Positions 1 through 12,600 of a DNA stretch of 64,000 nt are shown here, one piece after another. A model generated the notes under the pieces. It did not search any database. It worked only from the letters and a program-made list of their open reading frames with translations, and was not told where the DNA came from. Made by a program: the position numbers and the translations under genes. Within the stretch, counting starts at the first letter, position 1. Every line of letters starts with the position of its first letter. The stretch covers positions 15,066,001 through 15,130,000 of the forward strand of contig OY755178.1 in NCBI GenBank assembly GCA_963576735.1. Reading direction: 5' to 3'. The stretch comes from Bedellia somnulentella (taxonomy: Eukaryota; Arthropoda; Insecta; Lepidoptera; Bedelliidae).

Positions 1-550
1 TTTTAATAACATCATTCAAAAAGCTATATTTAAGAAACATGTATATCTACTCGTACTACCGAATGTTGTAAGAACAACAACCTACTCTAATAGACATAAT
101 ATATCAAATACTATTTGTGCTCAAGAATAAGCTTATGAATCTGCAATATAAACATACAATGAATAACTTTACAGTTCTAGCAGTGCGTAGAAATAAAATT
201 AAAGTAAATTACTTTAAAGAAACTCATTTCAAAAACATACAAGAATACCTATCATCAAGATTTAAATGACAAATATGAATAAGTTGTTCAAAATTTCAGA
301 TCATTAATTATTTAAATGTGTCAAGTTATGATTGTAGTCAAACAGATTATCAAGATGACTAGTAGATATATGTATAACACTTTAATTAAACACTTCTTGA
401 TGAATATTTTCAAACATATACAACGATACACACTTCTTCACGGCTTAATTTTCTGTAATAAATTATTTCTGACAGTTTAATGAACCCGCTTGACCACACA
501 TTACAAACTAAATATCGAAAGCTTATCTTAATAATCGTTGTGAAACTTAT

Positions 551-668
551 TTAACCGCCTCGCTGGGTGAGGATGGCGTCCAACAACAGAACTCCTCCGT
601 TGATGATGGCCAGGGAAGCCTTGGCGAGGTTCTTGTCCTTGTCGTCCGATTTGTAAGCATGTTGTTTC
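551..668 (-). CDS. Gene 1, last coding exon
   Basis: The acceptor is a T-run followed by CAG. The exon completes an AG|G arginine codon and codes for the lysine/aspartate-rich loop and helix 4, ending in TAA. It is clearly GC-rich against the AT-rich flanks. Confidence 0.85.
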
Positions 669-3600
669 CTGAAAAAAATACAATATAAATAGATTATTAA
701 GATGCATTTATTAAGCTTAAAGTGGATGAGACTCGAATTTAAGAGTCAGTTATAATGGGAGGTGGTTGTAAAATTACCTCTGTTGTTAGGTTTATTATAT
801 TTGTAATTGTATGCAGCTCTAAAACTCGAAAGCGCTCATTGTTAGACATAGAAATAGAAAACTTCTCAGGCACATTTGGAAGTTGATAGGGGAGAAGATG
901 GTAGACATAAAGTATCGTTGGTGATGGGGCTCCATCTGAATTGCCCAAAAACAACTTAAAAAGCCCCATACCCCTAGTCGCCTCTTACTACACCCGTAGG
1001 TAGAAAGGGGTAGTGACAGTCTAAGCCGGCACTTTACGGCAAATGTTTCTAGCTCTAAAGCTCTGGCTACCCCTTTTTGGGATTTATGGCCGTGAGAATA
1101 TGTATGTATGTATGGTAGACATACGCCCGATTTCTGAATTGAGTATTCAAGCTGAGAACGACTTATGTATCGTTTTGTCTCATTCAGTTGTTAACATTTC
1201 AATGCGACAGAACGATACTTAAGTTGTTCTCAGCTGGAATACTCAATTCGGAAATCGGGCGATAATGTGTTTAATTCGATTCTTAATTAGATCACTAATA
1301 GATAGAACTGGAGACGCAGAAATAATAAGTGATGCTGCAATATATAAATTTTTGGAAATTGCACTCTTCACACATTTTTTCATGACAACATATAGGTACA
1401 TTCTTATCCTAGTAGGATGATCTAACTAACAATATTACGAGCAGCAGTTTGAAGTTTTAATGCGCATTGAATAGGTAGTGTTGTAAAACAAAAATTTATT
1501 GAAAAACACATACATAAACATCCGTACCCATTAGGTAGGCAGAGACTATTGATGCTATAATATTGCTTAACTTTATGATTATGATAATGATTTAGTTAGA
1601 CTTATGTAGGAATGTATTGCAAAATATTTACAAAACGGTTTATTTTTTAAATCGATACTATTAATACCAAAACTTGTTTCTACGAGTATACACAAACCCA
1701 TTACGCGCAGAACATCAAATTAATAGCCAAAAATCAATAAAAAAGGAGTAATTTACGTACGTTACGTAGAACTACAACGGTAACTCAAGGCTATAACCGC
1801 CCACTCTCTTATTCTTTTGACAAAACATAACCAAATCATAATTTGCTGGAGGCCTAGCTCGAGCGCTTTTTTATCGTCATAATATCTGTTAAGAGCTTAT
1901 TCCATTTGCCTGAATTCAGACGTCCGACAGCCACAGAATCTGAATTCAGACTAGTGGAATAACGTTCAGAACGCTAGGCTTCCGATAAAGAGACAAATTT
2001 CGGCTCCTAGCTCACTACATTTTTTGTAGCTCCGTCTCAGGAAGGTGGAATAACGTTCAGACGATTTAGTTAGTCGCCTCGCGCCCGCCACAGCGAGAGG
2101 ACGTGCCAAAATTTTTCATGCCCATGATTGAAATTACGTAAACAAAAAAAAGATAATAAAAGTTTTATAGCAGATATACATATGCTCACGCCATTAATTC
2201 CAGGGGTAGTTAGGTAGGTAGGGGTTCCATTTCATAGGGGTAGGCGGATATTTATAATTATATTCTTACATACATACATATACTCACGCTATTATTTCCG
2301 ATTGGGGTAGGTAAATACGTTTTATCACATACATGCAAATTATATTATATTATATATACTCACGCCATTACTTCCCATCGGAGGAGGCAGATACGTTTAA
2401 TTATATACTCACGCTTATACTTCCGCTTGTGGTAAGCAGATAATTTTAATTGCATACATACATACTTAAACTCCCGCCATTTTTCTGTAAGGGGTAGGCA
2501 GATACGTATTGTTTCAAATATGCATACTTACACTCACGCCATCACTTCCCGTGGGGGTAGGCACAGGCGTATAATTACATACATGCATACATATACTCAC
2601 GCCATTATTTCCCATTGGGGTAAGCAAATACGTTCAATCACATATATGCATACTTATACTAACGCCATTACCTCTCATTGGGGTAGGCTGAAACTATCGA
2701 TCGCCACTTCGTACGACCCCGGCAAACTTTTTAATAAATATCTTTTATTTTTAAGTCATATAGGAGTTCCCGCCTATTTAATATTTTGTGTGAAATATGA
2801 CGTAAAAATATTTGGAAAAGGTTGTGTACATGAATAGGATATATGTAAGTATAGTAGCGAAAGAGATATATAGACGCAATGTGTCGTCGTTTATTGAATG
2901 AGAGTGGGATAGTCCATAAGAGAGTTTGATAGAGAGCGTTTTAAAAAAAAGACGGGAGCAATTTCGTACGACCGCCCGCAAAAATCGCGCTCGCGAATGA
3001 TTCAGAAACTGAAATCGGTGTAGTGGAATAACAAGCGTCTGTGGCCTTCTGCGGCAGTGACTGTGAAGGACCTCCGATTTCAGCAACGATAAAAGTGTAA
3101 TGGAATAAGCTCTTTAGAATGAGATGACATGAAATAGAATGAGATGAAAAGCTTATTCTTAGCCAGGTTAAACTTGTCGCATTAACAGACACTAATATGT
3201 CGTTCTGATGTGGGAAATTTTATCCAGCGGTGCTAGTACGATAAGTAATGAAACACGTCGGGGCGCACGAGAAAGACGGTTTTGTCGATGCACCCGCAGG
3301 CTGATTACGTATCTCAGTCGCACAATTATTGAGGCGAAAATTTAGTCGATATCGCTGCCAAAACGACATTTCGTATTACGCAACACATAACCAAACACTG
3401 ACCACGCAGTCGATCTTGTGCGCCACCTACAGAACGACTGGGAAAATAAAAGTGCATCGCTTCCGATACAAAACAACAGCGTTGGTATTACCTAACACAG
3501 CGGCACGATAATTGGAGCAGCTATTGAGTCAATTTAGCTGTCAAAATAGCGACAGGTATTTTGGTGTCGCATCAGTGTGCAAATTAGGTGCTTTAGACTT

Positions 3601-6600
3601 ATTTATTAAAAATATCAATCAAAGTTAACATAATTCGTATTGTAGAAGCAAGTTATTATGTTAGGACACGTTTTTTTGGTCTTAAACAATGTTCCTGTTA
3701 TGAATTTATAAAATATGGTGTTAATCAGTGTAAATATTTTGTGTATATATATTCGACAATAACTGATGATTGGATGATGCAAATAATATGCAAAAGACCA
3801 TGGCTCGTGCTGTTCTTATATTGGATGCGCTGGAGATGGCCCAACGAAGAAGGCAACTTCATATCGAAGCAAATGTTGATCATCTTTCGGGCGCTCGATT
3901 TTCATGTCAAAGTATAGGGTGACGAAACAAATCTTTGCTGCGTTGTGCAGCGAGTTATCCCCAGTCCTAGTCAGCACTAAGATCTACTCGAGTTCCTGTG
4001 GAATATGAGGTAATTGTGACATATAAAGTTATTAAATATACCAGTGAAGTGAATATGCTTTGATGGGTATAATCATATATTATATTTTTTTCAGATCAGA
4101 ACAGCACTGTCATTCTTCGCCTAAGATTCATACCAAAACCCTGTAGGGATGAGTTGTATTCATGGTCTGAGCCAATCAAGTGTGTCAAATATTGTGAGGA
4201 ATGAAGGCCTTAAACAAACCTAACATAACATAAATGCATTTTCTTCCCACAATCACACAATGAAAGGCCATCAATAATGATTGGGTAAGTATTGTGTACT
4301 TAAGTTACCAACAAAAAAATTGATGCATTAAAGTAAGTGGATAGGTTATAGACTCACTGATATTGAATTTCATGATGTTCCAGATTTTACAATAAATACA
4401 ATTTAACTGGGTGTATGGCATGTGTTGATGGCACACATGCTCCACTTATCCAGCTCACTGACCATGAGGAGATATTTTTAATAGGAAACACTATATTTCA
4501 TTTGTATACAATGGGATATCGAAGACAATTTTAAGAAGAGACCAACTTCCAAATTTTTGTAAAACACAAAATAATTTCATGAATAGCTTACAATGTCTCT
4601 GTTTTATGTTAAAAATCTGCCATAATAACTACTATTTCATAATTAAATTTTCTATAATATTTACACCTACTACTACTATTAATTTAATAGGTCTGTTACA
4701 GTGACCTCAACATTTGAAATGTTGATGAAATAACTTATTTTGAGGCTTACTCTGCATAAAATACAGCTTTGATAGGAGCTCAGATTTAGGGATAAAAATG
4801 TGTCCACCACAAAATGAGGCCTACTAAAAATTAAACCTTGTATGTTCTTTATAATACATTATGTATTTCCTCTACAGGTGATTCTGGATACCCTCTAAGA
4901 CCATGGCTAATGACCCCAATTGTCAATGCTGTTCCTAAGAGTCCAGAAGAAGAATACTCTGAGGTTCACTTCAGTAATCGAAATGAATGAAAGCTCACTG
5001 ACTTTGTTTACTGGCACACAGCGTGGATCATCATATGGTGGCTAAAATGGTTAATGCTTGCACTGTTTCCTACAATATCTTCAGTGTACTACGTAGTTCT
5101 ACTAGTATCAGAATTACCCAGAGAAGATGTAGATTTAGATCAAAACAATTAAATTATTGCCCCAGTTGGTAAAGATGCTGTTGCTGGTGTTCTACATATT
5201 TATTATTATGAGGTCGCCAGCAGCAGTTCCAAAATGTTCTATATGTGTGGGTAGCATAGTGTAAAGGCTTTTTAAAACTATTGTTAATCATCTTTTTGTT
5301 TATATGTTGTATTTTTACTTAAGTTGATATCTTGTATGTTATTTTGTGATTCAGTTTAAAATCATTGAACATTTATTATTTTCATTTAGTGATACTCTAG
5401 TTTTCATGTTAATGTAAAAAATAATATTTTGGTTGTCCTGTTTCTAAGTAGATGTAAACTTTGAACCACTTTATAGCTTTAGGAAAAAAAGAGTTAAATA
5501 TTATTCTTTAATTAAATATTTTATATAACACTCTGAAAAATTATGTATTTATTATTATTAGTTTGAATTTTGATTTAGCCTCAAAAATAATATGTTTGTA
5601 TTGCTTTATTTCCTTATACTTACTACTACTCCTCTTCTGCTTTCTTACTTGTACTAATTACTACCCTCAATAGGCAAACAATGATTTGCACTTGGCAAAT
5701 TCTAATTAAAAATGCAGATTGAATGAATATTACTCCACATCTATTGCTCCAATCCATTGAGGATTGCTAATGAAATATTTAGGATTTCTTGTTTAAATGA
5801 GGGACTAGTTGGTAAACATTGTGATTCTATATTAGTTTATATTTGAAGGATTCTTCTAAGAAAAAGATAAATATTAGCTATGTCCTACTTGCAACCGTGA
5901 TAGCCCAGTGGGTAGAACACTTGGTTATCGTGCAAACGACTAGTGTTCAAATCCTGGGTCGGGCCTACACCAATTTGTCTTTTCTAAAGACATATGTGTG
6001 GTTAATTTATCATGGTTGTTAACCGTGAGGGAAAACATCGTGAGGAAACTCACATGGCTGAGTTGTACTTAGTCATGTGACAGTGTATTCGTACAAAACG
6101 GCGATAGGCCTGCCCCCTATCACGTGAGTACACTGTCTATGCATAACGTGGGTACTCTGAACACCAGGTGACAAAGTCACGTGATGTTCAGAAGTATTAG
6201 TACCTCTGCCAACCCCTTCGGGGATATTCGGCGTGAACATTTATGCTTTATGCTTATGCCTACTTGCAAGTATTGATTGTATGTGAATTTCATGATATCA
6301 GAAAAATATGAACACTTAATATTTTGTTATTTTTGACAAATAAAACAGATATTTTACTTAACAAATGTTTTTATTTTTTTTAATATTATTAATGAGCTCT
6401 TGGATATTATTTGCTTGAGTCTTAGTTGCCTTCACTTGTGCAAACTTGCATTTTTGAACTTTAGCTTTGAAAGTTATAAATGCCACACATGCCAACCTTC
6501 CCTCCGCCTTCACTTGATGGTTCTTGAGCTCCACAACCCACTCATTTCGCAGTGCTGGTTATGGTCCTGTAGCAATGAGGAATGTTACTGATTGATAAAT

Positions 6601-9600
6601 AAATATTTGTACACACATATTCACATCAAATCATTCCTCAATCAATTTAATGGAGCTTTTTTGCATAGCAAAGCTAGACTAAAGAAAGATAAATAAAGTA
6701 ATCTGGGTTAAAAGTTGTTTTATGTTATGTGTAGTTGCCAATACTCTATAATGTCTCTAATAATGTCTTATGGCATTTTACTCTGGGGCAGAGCTGCTGA
6801 TCTTGGGTCCATATTCATTCTACAGAAAAGAGCAATAAGAGCTATTTATAATTTAGGTTCACGAGATTCCCTTAGAGAATTGTTCAAAACCATAAATATA
6901 ATGACACTGCCATGTCAATATATTTATGAAAACATCATGTATGTAAGAAAAATTTGAAAGCATTTGCCAAAAACTGTGATAGACATACTAGAAGTCTTAG
7001 AGATAATAATAAAATTTCAATTCAAAAGTACAGATTGTCAAAAATAAATACATCTTTTATGGGGTTATGTGTAAAATTTTATAATAAAATACCTGATGAC
7101 ATTTTGAATCTAACAGAAAAGAAATTCAAAGTAATTATAAAACGCAGTCTTCATTTAAAAGCTTATTACAGTTTAAATGATTATATGAGAGATGAAACTG
7201 CTTGGTGTCACCAGGGCTCTATTCAGGATATTTCCAGACATACACCAATATTGTAATATGACTAAGAAAAGATGTGTGTTGCTGAGTTTCTTACGGGTTC
7301 TTCTCGCAACAATACACCTTCCGAATCCGAAGTAGATTTTCAGACTTATACGTAAGTTTGTGACGTTCAAAAAATAGAGAAAAAAAGTTTTTTATTTTGA
7401 AATAAATATTTTTTATCTTTTATCTCAATGTTTTACTTAAATTTGTTTAGTCTTTATTTAAATAATCTACTTGGTTCTCCTTGCCTTCTCAAGTCTACAA
7501 CCTGTTTGTAGCCTCTTAAAAGGGCTCTGAGTGACTGTTGAAAGAATAAAAATACTTTCTTATATGAAAAACTTTCATAAAGGAAATGTGGTCAATCAAT
7601 TCTTTAAACATCAAAACTTACTTTCTTATGGAGATGGAGGCAGTAGAGTTAAATAACTGCTTGTCAAAGCATTGCATTGCAGTGGATGTTCTCTTAGGAA
7701 CTTTAGAAGCGTCTCTAATTGTGCGTTTGACTCTCTGTCTGCTGTCCATACCTATAACGAATAAAATTTAAACTCAAAATACTATTAGCTAATGCGTCTC
7801 ATTTCGAAATAATACTAACATTATGTTTATTGTACTCGAAACTTTCTAAGTGAAAACTAGAACTAAAATGCTGTATATTCAATAAATTTAGCAACATATT
7901 TTGTGATACGAAGTATTTGAAAGTGTAAACTTACCTCAGTTTTGACTGGATAATTATAGATAACTAACTAGAAATACTGTAACTTCGAGATTTTCTTTAT
8001 ACAAATAAATACTCAACGTAACTCAAATACAAAACAAAACAAAGACCTTTTTTTTTTGTTTAGGCCGTGTGGATGTGGACATACTTTTATTTCTATTTTC
8101 ACATATTGTGACCCTCGTAGAAATTCCATTTAGTAAATTCGTTTCTTTTTAATAATAAGTAGATCTCATTATGTCATATATCATTAATTTAATAGAAATC
8201 AAATTGATTTACGACTAAAATGTGCATAATAAAGCTGATAAAATAGTAAGTATGAACAATTATATTAAAAATGTATCCTTAAATCAAGGGAAAACATTTA
8301 CAAGTCCTCAAGTGGTATCACTCTTCGTAGTTCCACTGTTTGATAATTGTCGGCTGAGGACGCTAGTGTCAATACAGTCAAAGTGCATTCAGCGATTCAA
8401 GAGCCGCAGCGACCAGTGTGCTTCCGTAATATCAACATTTATTGCGATCGCGTTGCTGCGGAGCGGCTAAGGTGTCGCGCCTGCTGTTGTATCGCAAGTT
8501 GCCGAAAGATGCGTAATCAGCCTGCCGAAGAGAAGATTCGTTTCTCGACCGTCGCTAGCACAGCATGTAAAATAAGCGTACGTTCAAGGGCGTGTGACGT
8601 CACTGACCGAACGGTTTCGGGTTTTCTCGACGTGGGTAACGACAAGCCTCTTCTTTTGCTAACACAGTGTCACAATAAGGACGGGATATCTCTTCTTTTG
8701 ACGTTTGGTTGAAGGGAAGTGTCGACGACTATTGTCTTGGTCGGGTTGAGGTAACGACAAGGAATATTATCGAAATATTTTATTCAAGTTATCATTATTT
8801 TGCTTTCGTTTGGTGTGCAAAACCAAATATTTCTGTTTGATATTTCGTTCTATAAGTTTTAAATTCGTAAGTGTATTGTGTAGTATTTGTTTACGAGTAA
8901 GTATTGTCGTCTTTCTTGTTATTTATACAATTGATAACATCATAACAGTTTTGCATGTGGGTTAAATGTTATTTTTGTTCAAGAATGGCAGTTCCTTATT
9001 ATAATTTCCTGTTGGCGAGACGAGCTATACAGGCGTTAAATGCAAAGGCGTAGCATTCGGGATGCTTCAAATCCATTTTCGCTTCCCGACAATGAATTGA
9101 ACATTGGAATTGAGTATTCTTAAACCATTTTTTTAAGAAGTTAATTGGGGAAGATAGAAACAGAGATAACCTCTTAAAAAGCCCCATATGCAACCCATGA
9201 GAAGAACTGCATTAGTGCTATTGTACTAGATTTGTTTACAGTATAGGTATGTCTGTATATTTTGTTTACTGTTTAAAATAAGGTTTAAGATTATACACTA
9301 TGTAATACGTTTGGCTACAAGATGAAAAGGGGTATTTCATATTAGAATACAAGCAGGTATTTGTAAATGAAAGAAAGATATAAATAATAATATTCCTTTA
9401 TTAGAATAAACACAATATACACAGTAATAAAATGTAATATACATACAAAACACCTACTTACAAAAGGCTAAACAATTACTTCAAGCAACACATCACATAC
9501 ATTAGAAGTGTAGCATTATATTATATTATAACTAACCAAAGCAATGTGTTAAAACAGTAACATAAAGCAATACAACAAAAAGTTAATTAAACAAGGCAAT

Positions 9601-12600
9601 GTGTTAAAACAGCAATAAGACATTAAATATACAATATTATGCTGCATTTCAGGTATAATAAGAATTATATACATACCATTCAATTAACACCAACTAAAAT
9701 TCATACACATGCTTCACAGCTTAGACAAGAATACTAATACAATTTACCCCATTTTTTCAGGTTTCCGATTGCAGATGTGGAGAACCCTGATTTAAGAGAA
9801 ATTGGTTTACCTAACATCCCACAACAGCGTTATTTAAATTTTTTGAGACAAGGTGAAACAAAGAGAAGATTAATTATTGATTCTCATTTTAATAATTAAA
9901 TAAAATTTGTTTTAAAACTCTACCTTCTTTTATTTTGTTGCATTTTTTGAAGCTCTATTAAGTTACGCAGGCGCAGTTAGGGCAATTGTGTTGGCCTCAG
10001 ATTGCAGGTATATGAACTTTCTTACATAATTATTATCGAGCAATTTTCGATTCACATTTAATCATTAAATCGTCTTTTATTGTGCCGCAATTTTCTAACT
10101 CTATTAAACTATGCAGGCACAGCTATTTTACCACAGCATCAGCATTATGCTGGGCAGCAAAATTGTCCCAAGGTTGCAATCTATATATTGCTTTAGCGAT
10201 ACACTTGATAGCAATATGTTCATATATATGATAACAGGAAATAGGTATTTGAAATAAAAAAACAAGGATATGAAAAGAAGACATTTATTTATATTATATA
10301 TATTTATTGTCGAACACAAGTAAAGCCACTTTTGTAAAATCCACACAAAGCAATATCTTAAAATTATTCAACAGCAACACATAGTTATAGTGTAGTATTA
10401 TAGTATTATAGAGTAGTCTATTAAATGACAATACAAAGCAATGTTTTAAAACAAACTGCCAAATTAATCCATATTATAATAGTGCATGCAGCTATATAAA
10501 TATATTTTAACCCCAACTGCACAGCTATACAAATAATCGAGGTAGCATTTTAACTTACACAGCAATAATACAAAACTTTATTAAAAACTCACACATAATA
10601 AGAGTTGCATTTAAAGCACTATTGTATCATGCTTGTCTTATTTGATACACTTACTTACAATATGTTACCAATACTGACTAACTAAAATGTTTTTAATTCA
10701 TCAAGACATACTCATTTCAGTTACACACAGTATACATACATATACTCACGCCATTAGTTCCCATTGGGGTAGGCAGAGACTATTGATCGCCACTTCGCAC
10801 GATCCTGACAAACCTCTCTAGCTTCGTTTACATCCATCAATCTTTTCATACATGCTCTTTTATAGTATAGTAGTTCACTATTTAACTAAAACTAAATTAG
10901 CAAAACAAATTTGCAACTGCAACACTTATATACTATTCAGAAGCTTCTCGGTCTTATTAGAGGACATTCAAAGTAAGATGGGTATATATATATGATACTC
11001 CTTTTCCGCAATGTTCTGAAAATAAAGAAAATATGCATTAGTTACTTCGGTGATTCTAAGTATAATCTAGTCAAAACACCTCCATTCATAACCTTATGAT
11101 GGGGTACAGAGATCATGTGTACTGCTCAACATGTTGCTGCTCACATTCTTATTTAGGTGTCTATGCCTAGATGAAGCTTTACTTGTACATACATGAACAA
11201 TACATAATTAAATGAACTGAGAAGTTTTGGCTAGATATATATACCCTGTTTTATACAAAATAATGTGATTTATAGCCATGAGTATAGGTATGGTGTGGCA
11301 TAGGTAAGTATAAGTGTTATGTCTATTCCAAAATAAGAGTTCTCACTGGGGAAGGCAGATACTATCAATCATTACTTTTAGATTCATATAGCATTCTCTA
11401 TAGGATTTAGATTGCGAATTGTTTCTTTTTTATTTCTTGTACGCTATACTTACGACTTGTAAAAAGTGAAATGAAAACTTACGATTTTATTAAGTCTCAT
11501 CCGATCAATATCGGTTTGCCGTATTCTTTGATCTCCGGATGGGCCTCAAGTTACGAGGGTCCACAACTCCACATGGTCTATCCACTTGTGCATTGGAGGG
11601 ATGAAGCCAAACAGTGGCTAAATCGGGGATGGTGTTTTGAGTTTCGAATACACTGGTCTGTAAAGTTAAAAAAATGCACATTAAACTTATACAACACATT
11701 TATAATCACTCGCATATTCATAAAGAAACTTATATACTTACTATATCAACAAATAGTACTCCATCCTTGAAATCCGTTTATTTATATTTAAAACCGATAG
11801 AAACATAACAAAACAACACGAAACGATCATCTTGTTTATCTGGCAAATAACCCATAGAATGACAACTTCTCTCTGCCAACGTCAACAAAATCTTGAAAAT
11901 TTCTACCTGTTGAAATTTCGTTTACTCAAAGCTGTATAAATGGTGTATTATCCATAATGTGTTATGAAACGAGAAAAATATAAGAGTGTATTTAATATAC
12001 CTACATAAACCTCTAAAATGGGTAAAATATTTAGCCGTAAGCAAAGTGGTAGAAATACACCAACTAATTTTGAATGAACTCAAATACACACTAAAATAAA
12101 AAGTAAAAAACCTAATTGACCGACGGAAAGTGAACGAATAAACGTCTTCTCGGCCATGAAAGATTTGTCGTCCTCTCTCGACATACAAGACTGTGCTAAC
12201 AAAAGTGGGAGGAGTCCGAGAATTTCGGAAGCCACGACAGACGAGATATCTCGACTGTTATTACTTGCTATACTAGCGCCGCAGATTACAATAAACTGTG
12301 TGGTATCAGGATAGTAAGTATCAATAAACCTATTCTTCCGCGGGTGATTTGTGTGGAAAACCCACCAGGATTTAGACCCCAGACTTCCTAGTCTCGAGCC
12401 CTTATGTTCTTACCAATAGAGCAAGGAGACGGTTAACAACTTGTACAATACCAGTAGGCCTAGTATTAGCGTAATTTTATCGTTGCTCTGTCGTCGCGTC
12501 GGTTAGAATGAGATCAAAATATACGATACAATGTAAGTGCGAAAGAGGTGGTTGTTTTATATCACGCGTTATCTAGTTAAAAGTCGCTCGTGCTAGCTGG

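Larger units (their letters stand above)
3296..8525 (+). mobile_element. Decayed PIF/Harbinger transposon (probable limits)
   Basis: Left end GCAGGCTGATTACGTATCT (3296) and right end AGATGCGTAATCAGCCTGC (to 8525) are inverted repeats with one mismatch in 19. Between them are a broken transposase on the plus strand (about 3790-5160) and a short minus-strand stretch resembling the Myb/SANT-type second protein of such elements (7626-7748). A SINE-A and a LINE fragment were inserted later. No clean target duplication was found, so the limits are provisional. Confidence 0.5.

Noticed and set aside
2520..2837. 105-codon plus-strand frame with repeated MHTYTHAI
   Set aside because: It is a translation of the RTE-tail minisatellite; the repetition comes from the DNA array, not from a protein.
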